Source: Burkholderiales bacterium (GTDB taxonomy: Bacteria > Pseudomonadota > Gammaproteobacteria > Burkholderiales > Ga0077523). From it: a stretch of 64,000 nt of DNA. The notes below the pieces were generated by a model. The model was not told the origin of the DNA. It was given only the letters and a program-made list of their open reading frames with translations, and did no database searches. Made by a program: the position numbers and the translations under genes. Where the stretch lies: positions 1 to 64,000 of the forward strand of contig JAIESW010000067.1 in the NCBI GenBank assembly GCA_019745565.1. Direction: 5' to 3'. Below, one piece after another: positions 1-9,930 of the stretch (position 1 is the first letter of the stretch; every line of letters begins with the position of its first letter).

Positions 1-201
1 TTCTACGGTGCGCGGCATAGCGTCAAGCCCGGCATCACGGGGTGGGCTCAAGTGCGGTTTACGTACGGGGCGTCGCTTGAGGACGCGATCCGCAAGCTTC
101 AGTTCGATCTCTACTACGTCAAGAATCACAATCTGCTGTTGGATCTCGCGATCCTGTTCGCCACGATCCGCGTGGTGCTGTACGGCGAGGGCGCCCGCTG
201 A
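1..201 (+). CDS. Exopolysaccharide initiating sugar transferase, C-terminal end (partial)
   Basis: Only the last 66 residues are present; the reading frame is open from base 1 and stops with TGA. The visible segment has the typical C-terminal signature of bacterial sugar transferases (polyisoprenyl-phosphate hexose-1-phosphate transferases): a KPGITGWAQV motif, then a YGAS segment, an FDLYYVKN motif and a short hydrophobic stretch. These enzymes put the first sugar phosphate on undecaprenyl phosphate at the inner membrane. The ending VVLYGEGAR and the prsK gene downstream fit the EpsB-type transferase of XrtA/PEP-CTERM loci. The catalytic N-terminal part lies outside the window, so substrate cannot be judged. 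Confidence 0.88.
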   Translation, partial: FYGARHSVKPGITGWAQVRFTYGASLEDAIRKLQFDLYYVKNHNLLLDLAILFATIRVVLYGEGAR

Positions 202-458
202 CGGGTTCGGGGCCGCGCCGGGCGGGCCGCCGGCTGACGCTGCCACGCCACTCCCGACGACGACCGCATCTACCCCGCATCCGGGCAGGCTTCTCCAAGC
301 CTGTTCAAAGGGTTATCCTTGGCGTGTGCTCCGGGGCGGGCAGGCTGGCGAGGCCTATCGATCGCTCCGGTGCGGAGCGAATTCGCGGTCCGGGCCCTGC
401 GAGCAGCTCGCCCTCCGTTCGGTTCGCGTCCTCTCGACCCTGATCACCTGAATCCTCG

Positions 459-2543
459 ATGCTCGGTGTCCCGGCAGCCCTCTGGAGCTACGCGATCGGC
501 ACGATCGCCTACGCCGCGCTGCTCGCGCAGATTCTGTTCGGGCGTCGCGCTTCGCGAAAGGGCTCTCTGCTGGTCGTCGCGGTAGCGCTCAGCGTCTTAT
601 GGGAGGCCTCGGGAGCTCTGTACGCCCTCCATCCGACCTCTCCCTGGTGGCAGTTGTACCGTGCGATGGACGCCTTGCGTCTTGGTGCCTGGCTCGCCTT
701 CGTCGGGACTCTGCTTTTGTCCGCGAATGGGCGGGAGCAGTCCTGGCGCAACTGGCCACCACTCGCGTTCGGCATAGCCGCGCTCGCTTTGGCGAACTTC
801 GCGGGAGCCTTGGTGCCGGATCCTTCGCCGGCGGACGAGTTGCTGGCCTCGAGGCTGATCCTCGCACTGACCCTCGCCGTGGCCGTTGCCGGACTGGTCC
901 TGGTCGAGCAACTGATGCGCCGCGCGGATGAGCACGCCCGCTGGGCCACGAAGCCGTTCTGTATCGGACTGGGCGGGATGCTCGCGTTCGATCTCTTCCT
1001 GTACTCCGACGCGTGGTTGTTCGCGCATCTCAACGTGCACGCCTGGAGCGCACGCGGTCTCGCTCACGCGGTGGTGATACCGCTCTTCCTGGTGGCCGCT
1101 GCGCGCAGTCGCGACTGGAACATCGATATCGCGATCTCTCGCAGCGTGGTGTTCCGGTCGACCGCGCTGTTCGCGGCCGGCGGATACCTCTTGGTCGTCT
1201 CCGCGGCCGGCTACTACGTAAGGTTCTTCGGCGGCGCTTGGGGACAGACGCTCCAGTTTGCCCTCCTGTTCGTAGCCCTCCTCGTCTTCGGCCTGGTGTT
1301 CACGTCGGGAACGATCCGTTCGCGCGTGCGGGTTTTCGTGAGCAAGAACTTCTATTCCTATCGGTACGACTACCGCGAGGAATGGCTCCGGTTTACGCGG
1401 GCCTTGGCAGTGTCCGAGTCCGGTATGCTCTTCGACGCGATCACGCGTGCTCTCGCGGATCTGGTGGAAAGCTCGTCCGGGACGGTGTTTCTGCGAACAG
1501 GCGATCGATACGTGCAGGTGCACCGCTGGAACATGGTGCCGCTCACCGAATCGCTCAGCGGGACCGAATCGCTCGCCCGCTTCCTGCGCTCGTCCAGCTG
1601 GGTCATCGACCTCGACGGCTACGCAGCACATCCGGAGAAGTACCACGGGCTCGCGCTACCCGAGTGGCTGCGGACCCTGCCCGACGCCTGGATCGTCATC
1701 CCCATGCTGGTCGGCGACGACCTGGTCGGTTTCGTCATCATTGGACGAGGGCGGGTCGATTTCGAGATCAACTGGGAGGTGCTCGATCTGCTGAAGACGG
1801 CCGCACGCCAGGCGGCGGGTGTCGTCGCGCAGTTCCAGATGGCGGAGGAACTGCTTGAGGCCCGCAAGTTCGACGCCTTCAACCGCATGTCGGCGTTTGT
1901 TGTGCACGACCTCAAGAATGTGGTGGCGCAACTCTCCCTCGTAGTCACGAACGCGGCGCGGCACGGGCACAAGCCCGAGTTTCAGAAGGACATGATCGAG
2001 ACCGTCGAGCACGCTGTCGAGCGCATGACCTCGCTCATGCTTCAGCTGCGTTCGGGTGCCAAGCCGGTGGAGAACGCTGCCAAGGTCGATCTGGTCGCAA
2101 TCATCGAGGGTGTGTGCCGCGAGAAGGCGCAGCAACCCTGCCGGGTCGTCGCACGCCACTCCGGCAAAATACTTGCATACGGGCACAAGGATCGGCTGCA
2201 ACGGGTGCTGGGACATGTCGTGCAGAACGCCATCGAGGCGTCGCGAAGCGGCAGCGATGTTGTCGTAACTCTCGGAAGGGTTGGGGATAAGGCAGTGATC
2301 GAAGTGACGGATACCGGCGTTGGCATGACCGAACCGTTCATCAGGGACCGGTTGTTCAAACCATTCCAGACCACGAAAGCGAGCGGCATGGGCATCGGGG
2401 CTTACGAAAGCCGTCAGTATCTGCGGGAGATCGGCGGTGATCTCGAAGTGACCAGCGAGGTTGACAAGGGGACCAGCATGCGCATCGTCCTTTTGGCAGC
2501 GGGTGAGGCGCAGGAGGCCCTGCACCACGGAGAAGTGGCATGA
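459..2543 (+). CDS. prsK: PrsK-type sensor histidine kinase of XrtA/PEP-CTERM systems
   Basis: A 694-residue membrane sensor kinase. Residues 1 to about 290 hold repeated hydrophobic segments, residues about 324-455 look like a GAF domain, and the dimerisation helix carries the phospho-acceptor His483 in the motif VVHDLKN. The ATPase domain shows DTGVGM and a GMGIGAYES glycine box. It would phosphorylate the adjacent response regulator, whose ATG overlaps its stop codon by 4 bases. Length and order match the PrsK family found with exosortase A. The start has no strong ribosome site but begins a good hydrophobic N terminus. The signal sensed is unknown. Confidence 0.92.
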   Translation: MLGVPAALWSYAIGTIAYAALLAQILFGRRASRKGSLLVVAVALSVLWEASGALYALHPTSPWWQLYRAMDALRLGAWLAFVGTLLLSANGREQSWRNWPPLAFGIAALALANFAGALVPDPSPADELLASRLILALTLAVAVAGLVLVEQLMRRADEHARWATKPFCIGLGGMLAFDLFLYSDAWLFAHLNVHAWSARGLAHAVVIPLFLVAAARSRDWNIDIAISRSVVFRSTALFAAGGYLLVVSAAGYYVRFFGGAWGQTLQFALLFVALLVFGLVFTSGTIRSRVRVFVSKNFYSYRYDYREEWLRFTRALAVSESGMLFDAITRALADLVESSSGTVFLRTGDRYVQVHRWNMVPLTESLSGTESLARFLRSSSWVIDLDGYAAHPEKYHGLALPEWLRTLPDAWIVIPMLVGDDLVGFVIIGRGRVDFEINWEVLDLLKTAARQAAGVVAQFQMAEELLEARKFDAFNRMSAFVVHDLKNVVAQLSLVVTNAARHGHKPEFQKDMIETVEHAVERMTSLMLQLRSGAKPVENAAKVDLVAIIEGVCREKAQQPCRVVARHSGKILAYGHKDRLQRVLGHVVQNAIEASRSGSDVVVTLGRVGDKAVIEVTDTGVGMTEPFIRDRLFKPFQTTKASGMGIGAYESRQYLREIGGDLEVTSEVDKGTSMRIVLLAAGEAQEALHHGEVA

Positions 2544-3925
2544 GCGAGAAGCCACGCACGCTGCTGATCGTCGAGGATGACCCTGCCCTGCAGAAGCAGA
2601 TGCGGTGGGCTCTCGACAAGTACGAGGTGGTCACCGCGGAAGATCGCGAGAGTGCGCTTGCTCAAGTCCGCCGCCATGAACCCGCGGTCGCGACGATCGA
2701 TCTCGGGCTGCCGCCCCATCCGGACGACTCGACCGAGGGTTTTGCGCTGCTGAACGACATCCTGCGGGCCGCGCCGAACACCAAGGTCATTGTCGTGACC
2801 GGCCAGGGCGACCGCTCCAACGCAGTCAAGGCCATCGCCTCGGGAGCCTACGACTTCTGCGTCAAGCCGTTCGAACCCGACGTGCTCGAATTGATAGTCG
2901 AGCGGGCTTTCAGGCTGTCGGATCTGCAGGACGAAGTGCGCCGGCTACAGAGCCAGGTTTCCGGGCGCGGCGGGCTGGTCACGCGCGATCCGTCGATGCT
3001 CAAGGTGGTGCAGACCATCGAGAAGGTAGCCGATACCAACGCCACGGTGTTGCTGCTGGGTGAATCCGGCACCGGCAAGGAACTCCTTGCCCGCGCCGTC
3101 CACGACGCTTCCGAACGTGCGTCGCAGCGGTTCGTGGCGATCAACTGCGCGGCGATTCCGGAGAACTTGCTCGAGAGCGAACTCTTCGGGTATGAGCGCG
3201 GCGCCTTCACCGGCGCGGCCAAGCAGACGCTCGGCAAGTTCGAGTATGCCCACAAGGGCACGCTGTTCCTCGACGAGATCGGCGACCTGCCGGGCGCCCT
3301 GCAGGCGAAGATGCTGCGCTTCCTGCAGAACCGCGTGGTGGAGCGTCTCGGCGGTCGTGAGGAGATTCCGGTGGACGTGCGCATCGTGTGCGCCACGCAC
3401 CAGGACCTGCGCTCGCTGATCGCGCAGGGACGGTTCCGCGAAGACCTGTTCTATAGGCTGTCCGAGATTGTGCTCGACGTGCCGCCGCTCCGCGAGCGCA
3501 TCGGCGACGCGAGCCTGCTCGCGCACCACTTCGTGCGGCGTTTCGCCGACGAGCACAAGCGCGGCAGCGTGTCCCTCCACCCGGACGCGCTGGATGCGAT
3601 CGAGAAGTTTCCGTGGCCGGGCAACGTGCGTGAACTGGAGAACCGCACCAAACGTGCGGTCATCATGCTGGAGGGCAACGTGCTGCACGCGTCCGATTTC
3701 GGCCTCGACGTCGTCGAGGCCGAGCCGGAACTGCTCAACCTGCGCCACGTGCGCGACCACGCGGAGAAGCAGGCGGTGGTGCGGGCAGTTTCGCGCGCGA
3801 ACGGGAACGTGAGCAAGGCGGCGGAGATGCTCGGCGTGAGCCGTCCGACGCTCTATGACCTGATCTCGCGGCATGAACTCAAGTTCGCGCGCGCCACGAC
3901 CAACGGCGACACTCAAGAAGGATAG
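2540..3925 (+). CDS. prsR: PrsR sigma-54-dependent response regulator
   Basis: A 461-residue NtrC-type regulator. The receiver domain has acidic residues D13/D14, phospho-acceptor Asp54 and Lys109. The AAA+ domain has the Walker A motif GESGTGKE at 174-181 and the sigma-54-contacting GAFTGA loop at 221-226. The C terminus ends in a Fis-type helix-turn-helix (NGNVSKAAEMLGVSRPTLYDL). It should be activated by PrsK and switch on sigma-54 promoters; in known XrtA systems the orthologue is linked to PEP-CTERM gene and exopolysaccharide expression. Translationally coupled to prsK by an ATGA overlap. I see no clear -24/-12 promoter in the window. Confidence 0.94.
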   Translation: MSEKPRTLLIVEDDPALQKQMRWALDKYEVVTAEDRESALAQVRRHEPAVATIDLGLPPHPDDSTEGFALLNDILRAAPNTKVIVVTGQGDRSNAVKAIASGAYDFCVKPFEPDVLELIVERAFRLSDLQDEVRRLQSQVSGRGGLVTRDPSMLKVVQTIEKVADTNATVLLLGESGTGKELLARAVHDASERASQRFVAINCAAIPENLLESELFGYERGAFTGAAKQTLGKFEYAHKGTLFLDEIGDLPGALQAKMLRFLQNRVVERLGGREEIPVDVRIVCATHQDLRSLIAQGRFREDLFYRLSEIVLDVPPLRERIGDASLLAHHFVRRFADEHKRGSVSLHPDALDAIEKFPWPGNVRELENRTKRAVIMLEGNVLHASDFGLDVVEAEPELLNLRHVRDHAEKQAVVRAVSRANGNVSKAAEMLGVSRPTLYDLISRHELKFARATTNGDTQEG

Positions 3926-3934
3926 GCGAGCCCG

Positions 3935-6718
3935 ATGAAACTTTTCCACAGCGCCAGGTCACATCTGGCACTTGCCGTTTTTTGCGCGGTTCTTGTCCAG
4001 GGCTGCGGGCGTGGCGACGACCCCGACAACTTGCTCTCATCCGCGCAAGGGTACCTCGACAAGCGCGACTTCAATGCGGCGGCGATTCAGTTGAAAACGG
4101 TCTTGCAGAAGCAGCCCGAGAACGCGAAGGCGCGCTACCTGCTGGGTTCGGCACTTCTCGAGATGGGCGACGCAGCGAACGCCGAGAAGGAACTGCGCAA
4201 GGCGGTCGAGTACAAGTATCCGGATCCCGCCGCCGTGGCTCGGGTCGCGCGTGCGATGCGGATGCAGGGCTCATCGGACAAGGTGCTGAAGGAGTTCAGT
4301 GGCGATGCGGCCGGCGGCGAGGCCAATCCTGCATTGCTGACCGAGGTCGGCATGGCGGAACTCGATGCCGGACGGATCGCACAAGCCAAGGTGGCCTTCG
4401 AGAAGGCGCTGGCCGCGGCGCCAGCCACCGCGATCGCCAAGGTCGGTCTGGCACTCGTCGCGTTACGCCAGGATGGCGACAAGGCGAAGGCGAATGCGCT
4501 GACGCAGGAGGCGCTGGCCGCGGATCCGGCGCAGATGGATGCCCTGATGGTCAAGGCCGACCTGCTTCTTGCCGAGGGCAACGAGGCCGGCGCGATCGCA
4601 GCCTATCGCGAAGTGCAGAAGAACGCGCCGTGGAACTACCTTGCGGCCAACAACCTCGTCATCATGCTGAACGAGAAGAAGGACTATGAAGGAGCGCGCC
4701 AGGCGCTGGCCACGTTTCGCAAGGCCGCACCGGGCGATCTGCGTGCGCCGTACCTGCAGGGCGTGATCTCCTACCGCGAGGGCCATCTGGACCCGGCACG
4801 CGACGCCGTGCTGCAAACGCTCAAGGCTGCACCCACCTATCCGCCCGCCCTGTTGCTTGCCGGTGCAATCGATTTCGACGCTCGCAAGTATGTACAGGCA
4901 GCCGAGCACTTCCGGAAGGTGGTAGAGAGCAAACCGAACGATCCGCGCCCGCGCGTGATGCTGGCAACGTCCATGCTGCGGGCGGGGCAGGTCGCTCGGG
5001 CGGCGAGCGCCCTGGAACCGCTCATGAAGAGCACGCCCGATTCACCGGGTGTGCTGGCGCTCGCGGGGGAGATCGCCCTTGCCAAGGGCGATCCGCGCCA
5101 GGCGCTCGAATACTTCGAGAAGGCATCCGCGAAATCCAAGGACGATGCGTCGCTCCGGACCAGGGCGGCCCAGGCACGCATGGCGACCGGCGAATACGAC
5201 CGTGCGGTACGCGAACTGGAGCAGCTCGCGGCCACCGATGCGAAGAACACTCAGGCCGATCTCGCCTTGATCAGCGGTTTCATCGCCAAGCGGCAGTTCG
5301 ATCGCGTGTTCACCGCAACGCAATCCTTGCGCAAGAAGGTTCCAGACAGCGCCTTGCCCGATCAGCTCGACGGCGTCGCGCATCTCGGCAAGGGCGAGAA
5401 GACGCAGGCGCGCGAAGCGTTCACGAAGGCGCTGCAGAAGCAGTTCGACAACATTCCCGCGGTCTCGGCGCTCGCGCAGCTCGACCTGCAGGAGGGCAAG
5501 GTGGACGACGCGATGGGTCGATTCAAGTCGATCCTGGAGAAGTCGCCCAACAACGTCTCCGCTCTCCTGGCCCTCGCGGGCATCCAGGCAGGCACGCATC
5601 AACCGCGGGCTGAGGTTCAGGCGACGCTCGAGCGGGCGGTCAAGGCGGATCCGCAGTCGGCCGAAGCGCGGCTCGCCCTGCTCGATTTCCTGGGCACCGG
5701 CAAGGATCCGGACAAGACGCTGCAGGCCGCTCGCGAAGCCAACGCCGCGATTCCCGACAATCCGCGGTTGCTGGAACGTCTCGGGATGGCTCAGCGCGCC
5801 GCGGGTGACGCCAATCAGGCTCTGGCCTCCTTCTCGAAGGCCGCGAGCCTCGTGCCGACGGCGGCGGGGCCCCACGTCCGGATCGCCAGCCTGCATCTGG
5901 AGAACAAGAACTACAGCGCGGCCGAGACCTCGCTGCAGAAGGCGATCTCCCTGGAGCCCACCAATCCCGCGGCGAACGAACTACTTGTGGGGACCTACAT
6001 CGCGCAGAAGAAGTACGACGCGGCCGTGCAGGCGGCGAAAGCCTTCGAGAAGGCGGCTCCGCGGATTCCCGCGGGGCCCTACCTCGAAGCTCGCGCCTAC
6101 GCGGGCGCGCAGCGCTGGAATGATGCCGAGACCGCGCTCCGTCGTTCCCTTGCCATGACTCCCTCGCCCATCGTCGCGGGGGTCCTCTACGACGTCATGG
6201 TCCGCGGCGGAAAGGAAGCGGCGGCGGAGTCGTTCGCTCAAAGCTGGATAACCCAGCGTCCGAAGGATACCGGGATGTTGACATACCTGGGCGACAGGGC
6301 GATGGCGGACGGCAAGTACGCGCTTGCCGCCCAGCGCTACAAGGAGGGCCTCGCCCGCCGCGGGGACGATCCGGTCGTGCTCAACAACCTGGCGTGGGTC
6401 CTGGGCAAGCTCAAGGATCCGAAGGCCGTCGACTACGCCCGTAAAGCTCTGGAGCTCGCGCCTGACAGCGCGGCGATCAAGGACACTCTCGGCATGCTGC
6501 TCGCCGAGGCGGGCAAGCTGGACGAGGGTCTCGCGATGCTGCGAAGCGCGCGCGACGAAGCTCCCAACATTCCGGCGATCCGTATCAACCACGCAACCTT
6601 GCTCGCACGCTCCGGAGACAAGGAGGCGGCCCGTAAGGATCTCGAGAACTTTCTTACCACCCTCCCCGCGGAATCGCCGTCGAGAGACGCCGTGCGCAAG
6701 GCCATCGAATCCCTCTGA
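3935..6718 (+). CDS. prsT: PrsT-type TPR lipoprotein of XrtA/PEP-CTERM systems
   Basis: A 927-residue protein that begins with a signal peptide ending in a lipobox-like LVQGC, so it is probably lipid-anchored after cleavage. The remainder is almost entirely tetratricopeptide repeats, seen as recurring A..Y..A/L spacing and many NP/DP turns (for example NAKARYLLGSALLEMGDA). Size and position directly behind prsR match the PrsT family. TPR lipoproteins of this kind usually scaffold envelope-spanning secretion machines, here presumably polysaccharide export. It is 9 bases behind prsR and so in the same operon. No catalytic motif is visible. Confidence 0.9.
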   Translation: MKLFHSARSHLALAVFCAVLVQGCGRGDDPDNLLSSAQGYLDKRDFNAAAIQLKTVLQKQPENAKARYLLGSALLEMGDAANAEKELRKAVEYKYPDPAAVARVARAMRMQGSSDKVLKEFSGDAAGGEANPALLTEVGMAELDAGRIAQAKVAFEKALAAAPATAIAKVGLALVALRQDGDKAKANALTQEALAADPAQMDALMVKADLLLAEGNEAGAIAAYREVQKNAPWNYLAANNLVIMLNEKKDYEGARQALATFRKAAPGDLRAPYLQGVISYREGHLDPARDAVLQTLKAAPTYPPALLLAGAIDFDARKYVQAAEHFRKVVESKPNDPRPRVMLATSMLRAGQVARAASALEPLMKSTPDSPGVLALAGEIALAKGDPRQALEYFEKASAKSKDDASLRTRAAQARMATGEYDRAVRELEQLAATDAKNTQADLALISGFIAKRQFDRVFTATQSLRKKVPDSALPDQLDGVAHLGKGEKTQAREAFTKALQKQFDNIPAVSALAQLDLQEGKVDDAMGRFKSILEKSPNNVSALLALAGIQAGTHQPRAEVQATLERAVKADPQSAEARLALLDFLGTGKDPDKTLQAAREANAAIPDNPRLLERLGMAQRAAGDANQALASFSKAASLVPTAAGPHVRIASLHLENKNYSAAETSLQKAISLEPTNPAANELLVGTYIAQKKYDAAVQAAKAFEKAAPRIPAGPYLEARAYAGAQRWNDAETALRRSLAMTPSPIVAGVLYDVMVRGGKEAAAESFAQSWITQRPKDTGMLTYLGDRAMADGKYALAAQRYKEGLARRGDDPVVLNNLAWVLGKLKDPKAVDYARKALELAPDSAAIKDTLGMLLAEAGKLDEGLAMLRSARDEAPNIPAIRINHATLLARSGDKEAARKDLENFLTTLPAESPSRDAVRKAIESL

Positions 6719-6781
6719 GCTACGTCTTCGCTCGCGTCGCTCCTGCGAGCATTCTCATCCCTCAGCAACCGGAACCCCTTC

Positions 6782-8062
6782 ATGACCACCATTGCAGTCG
6801 TCGGCCTCGGCTATGTGGGTTTGCCGCTCGCGGTTGAGTTCGGCAAGAAGTTCGACACAGTCGGGTTCGATCTCTCTACGCGGAAGATCGAGGCGTATCT
6901 GCGCTTCGAGGACCCCACCGGCGAGATGTCCGCCGAGGAACTTCGCGCCTCGAAGCGCCTTCGCTGCACGAGCGACCCGTCGCTGATCGCGACGGCCGAC
7001 TTTGTCGTCGTCGCAGTACCGACGCCGGTCGATGTCGCCCATCAACCCGATTTCAGCCCGCTCGAATCCGCCAGCGATTTCGTCGGCCGCCATCTGAAGC
7101 GCGGCGCCATCGTGGTGTTCGAGTCCACGGTGTATCCCGGTGCGACGGAGGAAGTATGCATCCCGATCCTCGAGCGCGTGTCTGGTCTCAAGTGGAAGCA
7201 GGATTTCTTCGTCGGCTATTCGCCGGAGCGCATCAACCCAGGCGACAAGGAACGGACGCTCACGAAAATCCGCAAGGTGGTCTCCGGCGACACGCCGGAA
7301 ACACTCGAGCGCGTGGCCGAGGTCTACGGAAGCGTCATCACCGCCGGCGTGTATAAGGCCACCAGCATCAAGGTCGCGGAGGCCGCGAAGGTGATCGAGA
7401 ACACGCAGCGCGACCTCAACATCGCGCTCATGAACGAACTTGCGATCATCTTCGAGCGCGTGGGCATCGACACGCTGGAAGTGCTGGAAGCGGCGGGCAC
7501 GAAGTGGAATTTCCTGCCGTTCCGACCCGGTCTGGTCGGCGGTCACTGCATCGGCGTCGACCCTTACTATCTCACGCACAAGGCCGAGATGCTCGGTTAT
7601 CACCCGCAGGTCATTCTGGCCGGCCGGCGCATCAACGACGGCATGGGCAAGTACATTGCCGAACAGACCGTGAAACACCTGATCCAACTCGGGTTCCCCG
7701 TGAAGAATGCCGACATCGGCGTCCTCGGCCTCACCTTCAAGGAGAACTGCAGGGATCTACGCAACTCGCGCGTGGTGGACATCATCCACGAGCTCGAATC
7801 CTACGGGGTGCGGGTCCACGTTCACGATCCCATCGCGGAGGCTGAAGAAGCGCAGCACGAGTACGGCGTGGATCTGTGTTCCTGGGAGAAGCTGCCGAAA
7901 TGCTGCGCACTGGTCGCCGCGGTCGCGCACCAGGAGTTCAAGCAGCGGCCAATGGACGATTTCCTGGCGAAGCTGCTGCCGGGAGGCCTGGTGGCAGACG
8001 TGAAGGGCATGGCCAACGCCGCAGCGTTCCGTGCGGCCGGAGTGCGGGTCTGGCGTCTCTGA
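6782..8062 (+). CDS. tviB: UDP-sugar 6-dehydrogenase, TviB/WbpA-like
   Basis: A 426-residue nucleotide-sugar dehydrogenase. The N terminus carries the NAD-binding motif GLGYVGLPLA, the middle has the conserved lysine region KVAEAAKVIENTQRD, and the catalytic cysteine is Cys256 in GGHCIGVDPYYL. These enzymes oxidise C6 of a UDP-hexose twice to give the uronic acid. Similarity in layout and the adjacent epimerase suggest UDP-GlcNAc to UDP-GlcNAcA, as in Vi antigen and O-antigen synthesis; UDP-glucose specificity is not excluded by sequence alone. It sits 63 bases behind prsT and its stop is 3 bases before the next start. Confidence 0.9.
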   Translation: MTTIAVVGLGYVGLPLAVEFGKKFDTVGFDLSTRKIEAYLRFEDPTGEMSAEELRASKRLRCTSDPSLIATADFVVVAVPTPVDVAHQPDFSPLESASDFVGRHLKRGAIVVFESTVYPGATEEVCIPILERVSGLKWKQDFFVGYSPERINPGDKERTLTKIRKVVSGDTPETLERVAEVYGSVITAGVYKATSIKVAEAAKVIENTQRDLNIALMNELAIIFERVGIDTLEVLEAAGTKWNFLPFRPGLVGGHCIGVDPYYLTHKAEMLGYHPQVILAGRRINDGMGKYIAEQTVKHLIQLGFPVKNADIGVLGLTFKENCRDLRNSRVVDIIHELESYGVRVHVHDPIAEAEEAQHEYGVDLCSWEKLPKCCALVAAVAHQEFKQRPMDDFLAKLLPGGLVADVKGMANAAAFRAAGVRVWRL

Positions 8063-8065
8063 CCC

Positions 8066-9130
8066 ATGGTGACGACCGACTCCGTCATTGGTGAGGCGTT
8101 GGCGGCCGAGGTGCGCGCACAACGGCGGCGTTGGCTCGTCACGGGCAGCGCAGGTTTCATCGGTTCCCACCTGGTCGAGCATCTGCTGCTTCTGGACCAA
8201 GAGGTGGTCGGCCTCGACAATTTCGCCACCGGCCACCGGCGCAACCTGGAGCAGGTGGCCGCGATCGTCGGCCCGGAACGCTGGCGCCGCCACCGGTTCA
8301 TCGAGGGCGACATCCGCGATCTGCCGACCTGTCGTTCCGCATGCGAGGGTATCGACCGGGTCCTGCACAACGCCGCGCTGGGGTCGGTACCGCGTTCCAT
8401 CGAGGACCCGATTGCAAGCAATGCGGCGAACATCGACGGTTTCCTGCACATGCTGGTTGCGGCCCGCGACGCCGGGGCGAAGCGCTTCGTGTACGCGGCA
8501 TCGAGTTCCACCTATGGCGACAGCCTGGCGTTGCCCAAGGTCGAGCACGTGATCGGCGCGCCGTTGTCGCCGTATGCGGTGACGAAGTACGTGAACGAGC
8601 TGTACGCCGACGTCTTCGCCCGATGCTACGGCCTGCCCGCCGTCGGCTTGCGGTATTTCAACGTGTTCGGACCGCGGCAGGATCCCGACGGTGCCTATGC
8701 GGCCGTCATCCCCCGTTGGGCGGCGGCGCTCCTCACCGGAAGGACCGTCTACATCAACGGTGATGGCGAGACCAGCCGCGACTTCTGCTTCGTCGGCAAT
8801 GTGGTGCAGGCCAACCTGCGCGCTGCACTTACCGAACGGGCCGACGCCGTGAATCAGGTCTACAACGTGGCCGCGGGCGGTCGCACGACGCTCAATGAGC
8901 TGTTCGCGATGCTCCGTCATCTCGCGGCACGGGAGCATCCCGAAGCCGAGGCCAGCACGCCGGTTCATCGCGAGTTTCGCGCGGGCGACGTCCGGCATTC
9001 CCAGGCGGACATCGCGAAGGCGGAACGCCTTCTGGGCTACGAGCCGCGCTTCGACGTTGCGACAGGCCTCGAGGTCGCCATGCAGTGGTACGGGGAGTTC
9101 CTGGCTGGGGTGCCCTCGCCCGCGGGCTGA
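8066..9130 (+). CDS. tviC: UDP-N-acetylglucosaminuronic acid 4-epimerase-like SDR, TviC
   Basis: A 354-residue extended short-chain dehydrogenase. It has the NAD-binding glycine motif GSAGFIGSH near residue 28, an SSTYGDS catalytic serine/threonine region, and the YxxxK pair Tyr170/Lys174 in SPYAVTKY. The order TviB then TviC is the classic pair that makes UDP-GalNAcA from UDP-GlcNAc; that pathway assignment is inference from synteny. The product would be a donor for the glycosyltransferases of this locus. The gene ends 16 bases from the convergent ydcF-like gene. Confidence 0.88.
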   Translation: MVTTDSVIGEALAAEVRAQRRRWLVTGSAGFIGSHLVEHLLLLDQEVVGLDNFATGHRRNLEQVAAIVGPERWRRHRFIEGDIRDLPTCRSACEGIDRVLHNAALGSVPRSIEDPIASNAANIDGFLHMLVAARDAGAKRFVYAASSSTYGDSLALPKVEHVIGAPLSPYAVTKYVNELYADVFARCYGLPAVGLRYFNVFGPRQDPDGAYAAVIPRWAAALLTGRTVYINGDGETSRDFCFVGNVVQANLRAALTERADAVNQVYNVAAGGRTTLNELFAMLRHLAAREHPEAEASTPVHREFRAGDVRHSQADIAKAERLLGYEPRFDVATGLEVAMQWYGEFLAGVPSPAG

Positions 9131-9146
9131 GAGGAACCCCTGGGGA

Positions 9147-9908
9147 TCAGCGGCCCGCCATGCGCAACGCGAGCTGCCCCAACAGTTCGTGCAGCGCGTA
9201 GGAGCTGCCGACGAAGGTGCTGAGACTGGGCAACAGATCGCCCCACGATTCGACCTCGAACGGGCGCAAGGTCAGCGTGGGAGCGGGCACCACGTCCAAC
9301 CCGACTGCGTGAAACTCCGCGAGGGCGCGCGGCATGTGAAAGCCGTGGGTCACCAGCACCACCTTCCGAATACCTTCTTTGTTGAGGATGGCCGCGGTGT
9401 TGACGGCGTTCTCGTGGGTGTCGCGCGATTGTGACTCGGTCCAGCGCACTGGGACGCCGAACTCCCGTTCCAGGGTCTCCTTCATCAGATCAGCGTCGGC
9501 GGTCCCGACGAAGACCATGCCTCCCGTCACCAGGACCGGCAAACCGGTGTCGCGTGCGAGACGGGCTCCGTAGCGCACGCGTTCGAGGGTCGTCCACTTG
9601 AGAGTGTCGCCGCCGTACTCGTCCGCGTGCCGGCGGATTCCGCCGCCCAGGATGACGATCGCCTCGGCCTTCCGGACTTCGGCGAGATCGGCCGGAGGAA
9701 CATGCTCGAGCGCCAGGGACAGCATGTGTCCCGTGATCGGCAGCGACAGCAGGAAGAACGATCCCGTTCCGAACCAGAGCAGCGCGCGCGCCAGCCGCGG
9801 TGCACGACGCAGCAGGAGCAACCCTGCGAAGAGGGGCAGCAGCAGGCTGAGGGGCGGCAGCAGGACGACGCTCACCACCTTCTTGAGCAGGAACAGCGTA
9901 TCGTTCAT
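9147..9908 (-). CDS. YdcF/ElyC family membrane protein (DUF218)
   Basis: A 253-residue protein with two hydrophobic segments in the first 60 residues and then a DUF218 domain, recognised by AEAIVILGGG, the LVTGG strand and a late VTHGFHMPRAL motif. Members of the ElyC/SanA/YdcF group are inner-membrane proteins linked to envelope and lipid-carrier homeostasis; the reaction is not established. Last gene of the leftward run that starts at about 20.3 kb; the preceding protease gene ends 22 bases upstream. Confidence 0.85.
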   Translation of the reverse strand: MNDTLFLLKKVVSVVLLPPLSLLLPLFAGLLLLRRAPRLARALLWFGTGSFFLLSLPITGHMLSLALEHVPPADLAEVRKAEAIVILGGGIRRHADEYGGDTLKWTTLERVRYGARLARDTGLPVLVTGGMVFVGTADADLMKETLEREFGVPVRWTESQSRDTHENAVNTAAILNKEGIRKVVLVTHGFHMPRALAEFHAVGLDVVPAPTLTLRPFEVESWGDLLPSLSTFVGSSYALHELLGQLALRMAGR

Positions 9909-9930
9909 CGGGAGCGAGCCGGCGCGCGCC

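Noticed and set aside
8..451. 147-codon open frame at the left edge
   Set aside because: It runs out of frame over the sugar transferase end and shows no pattern; the frame starting at base 1 has clear motifs.
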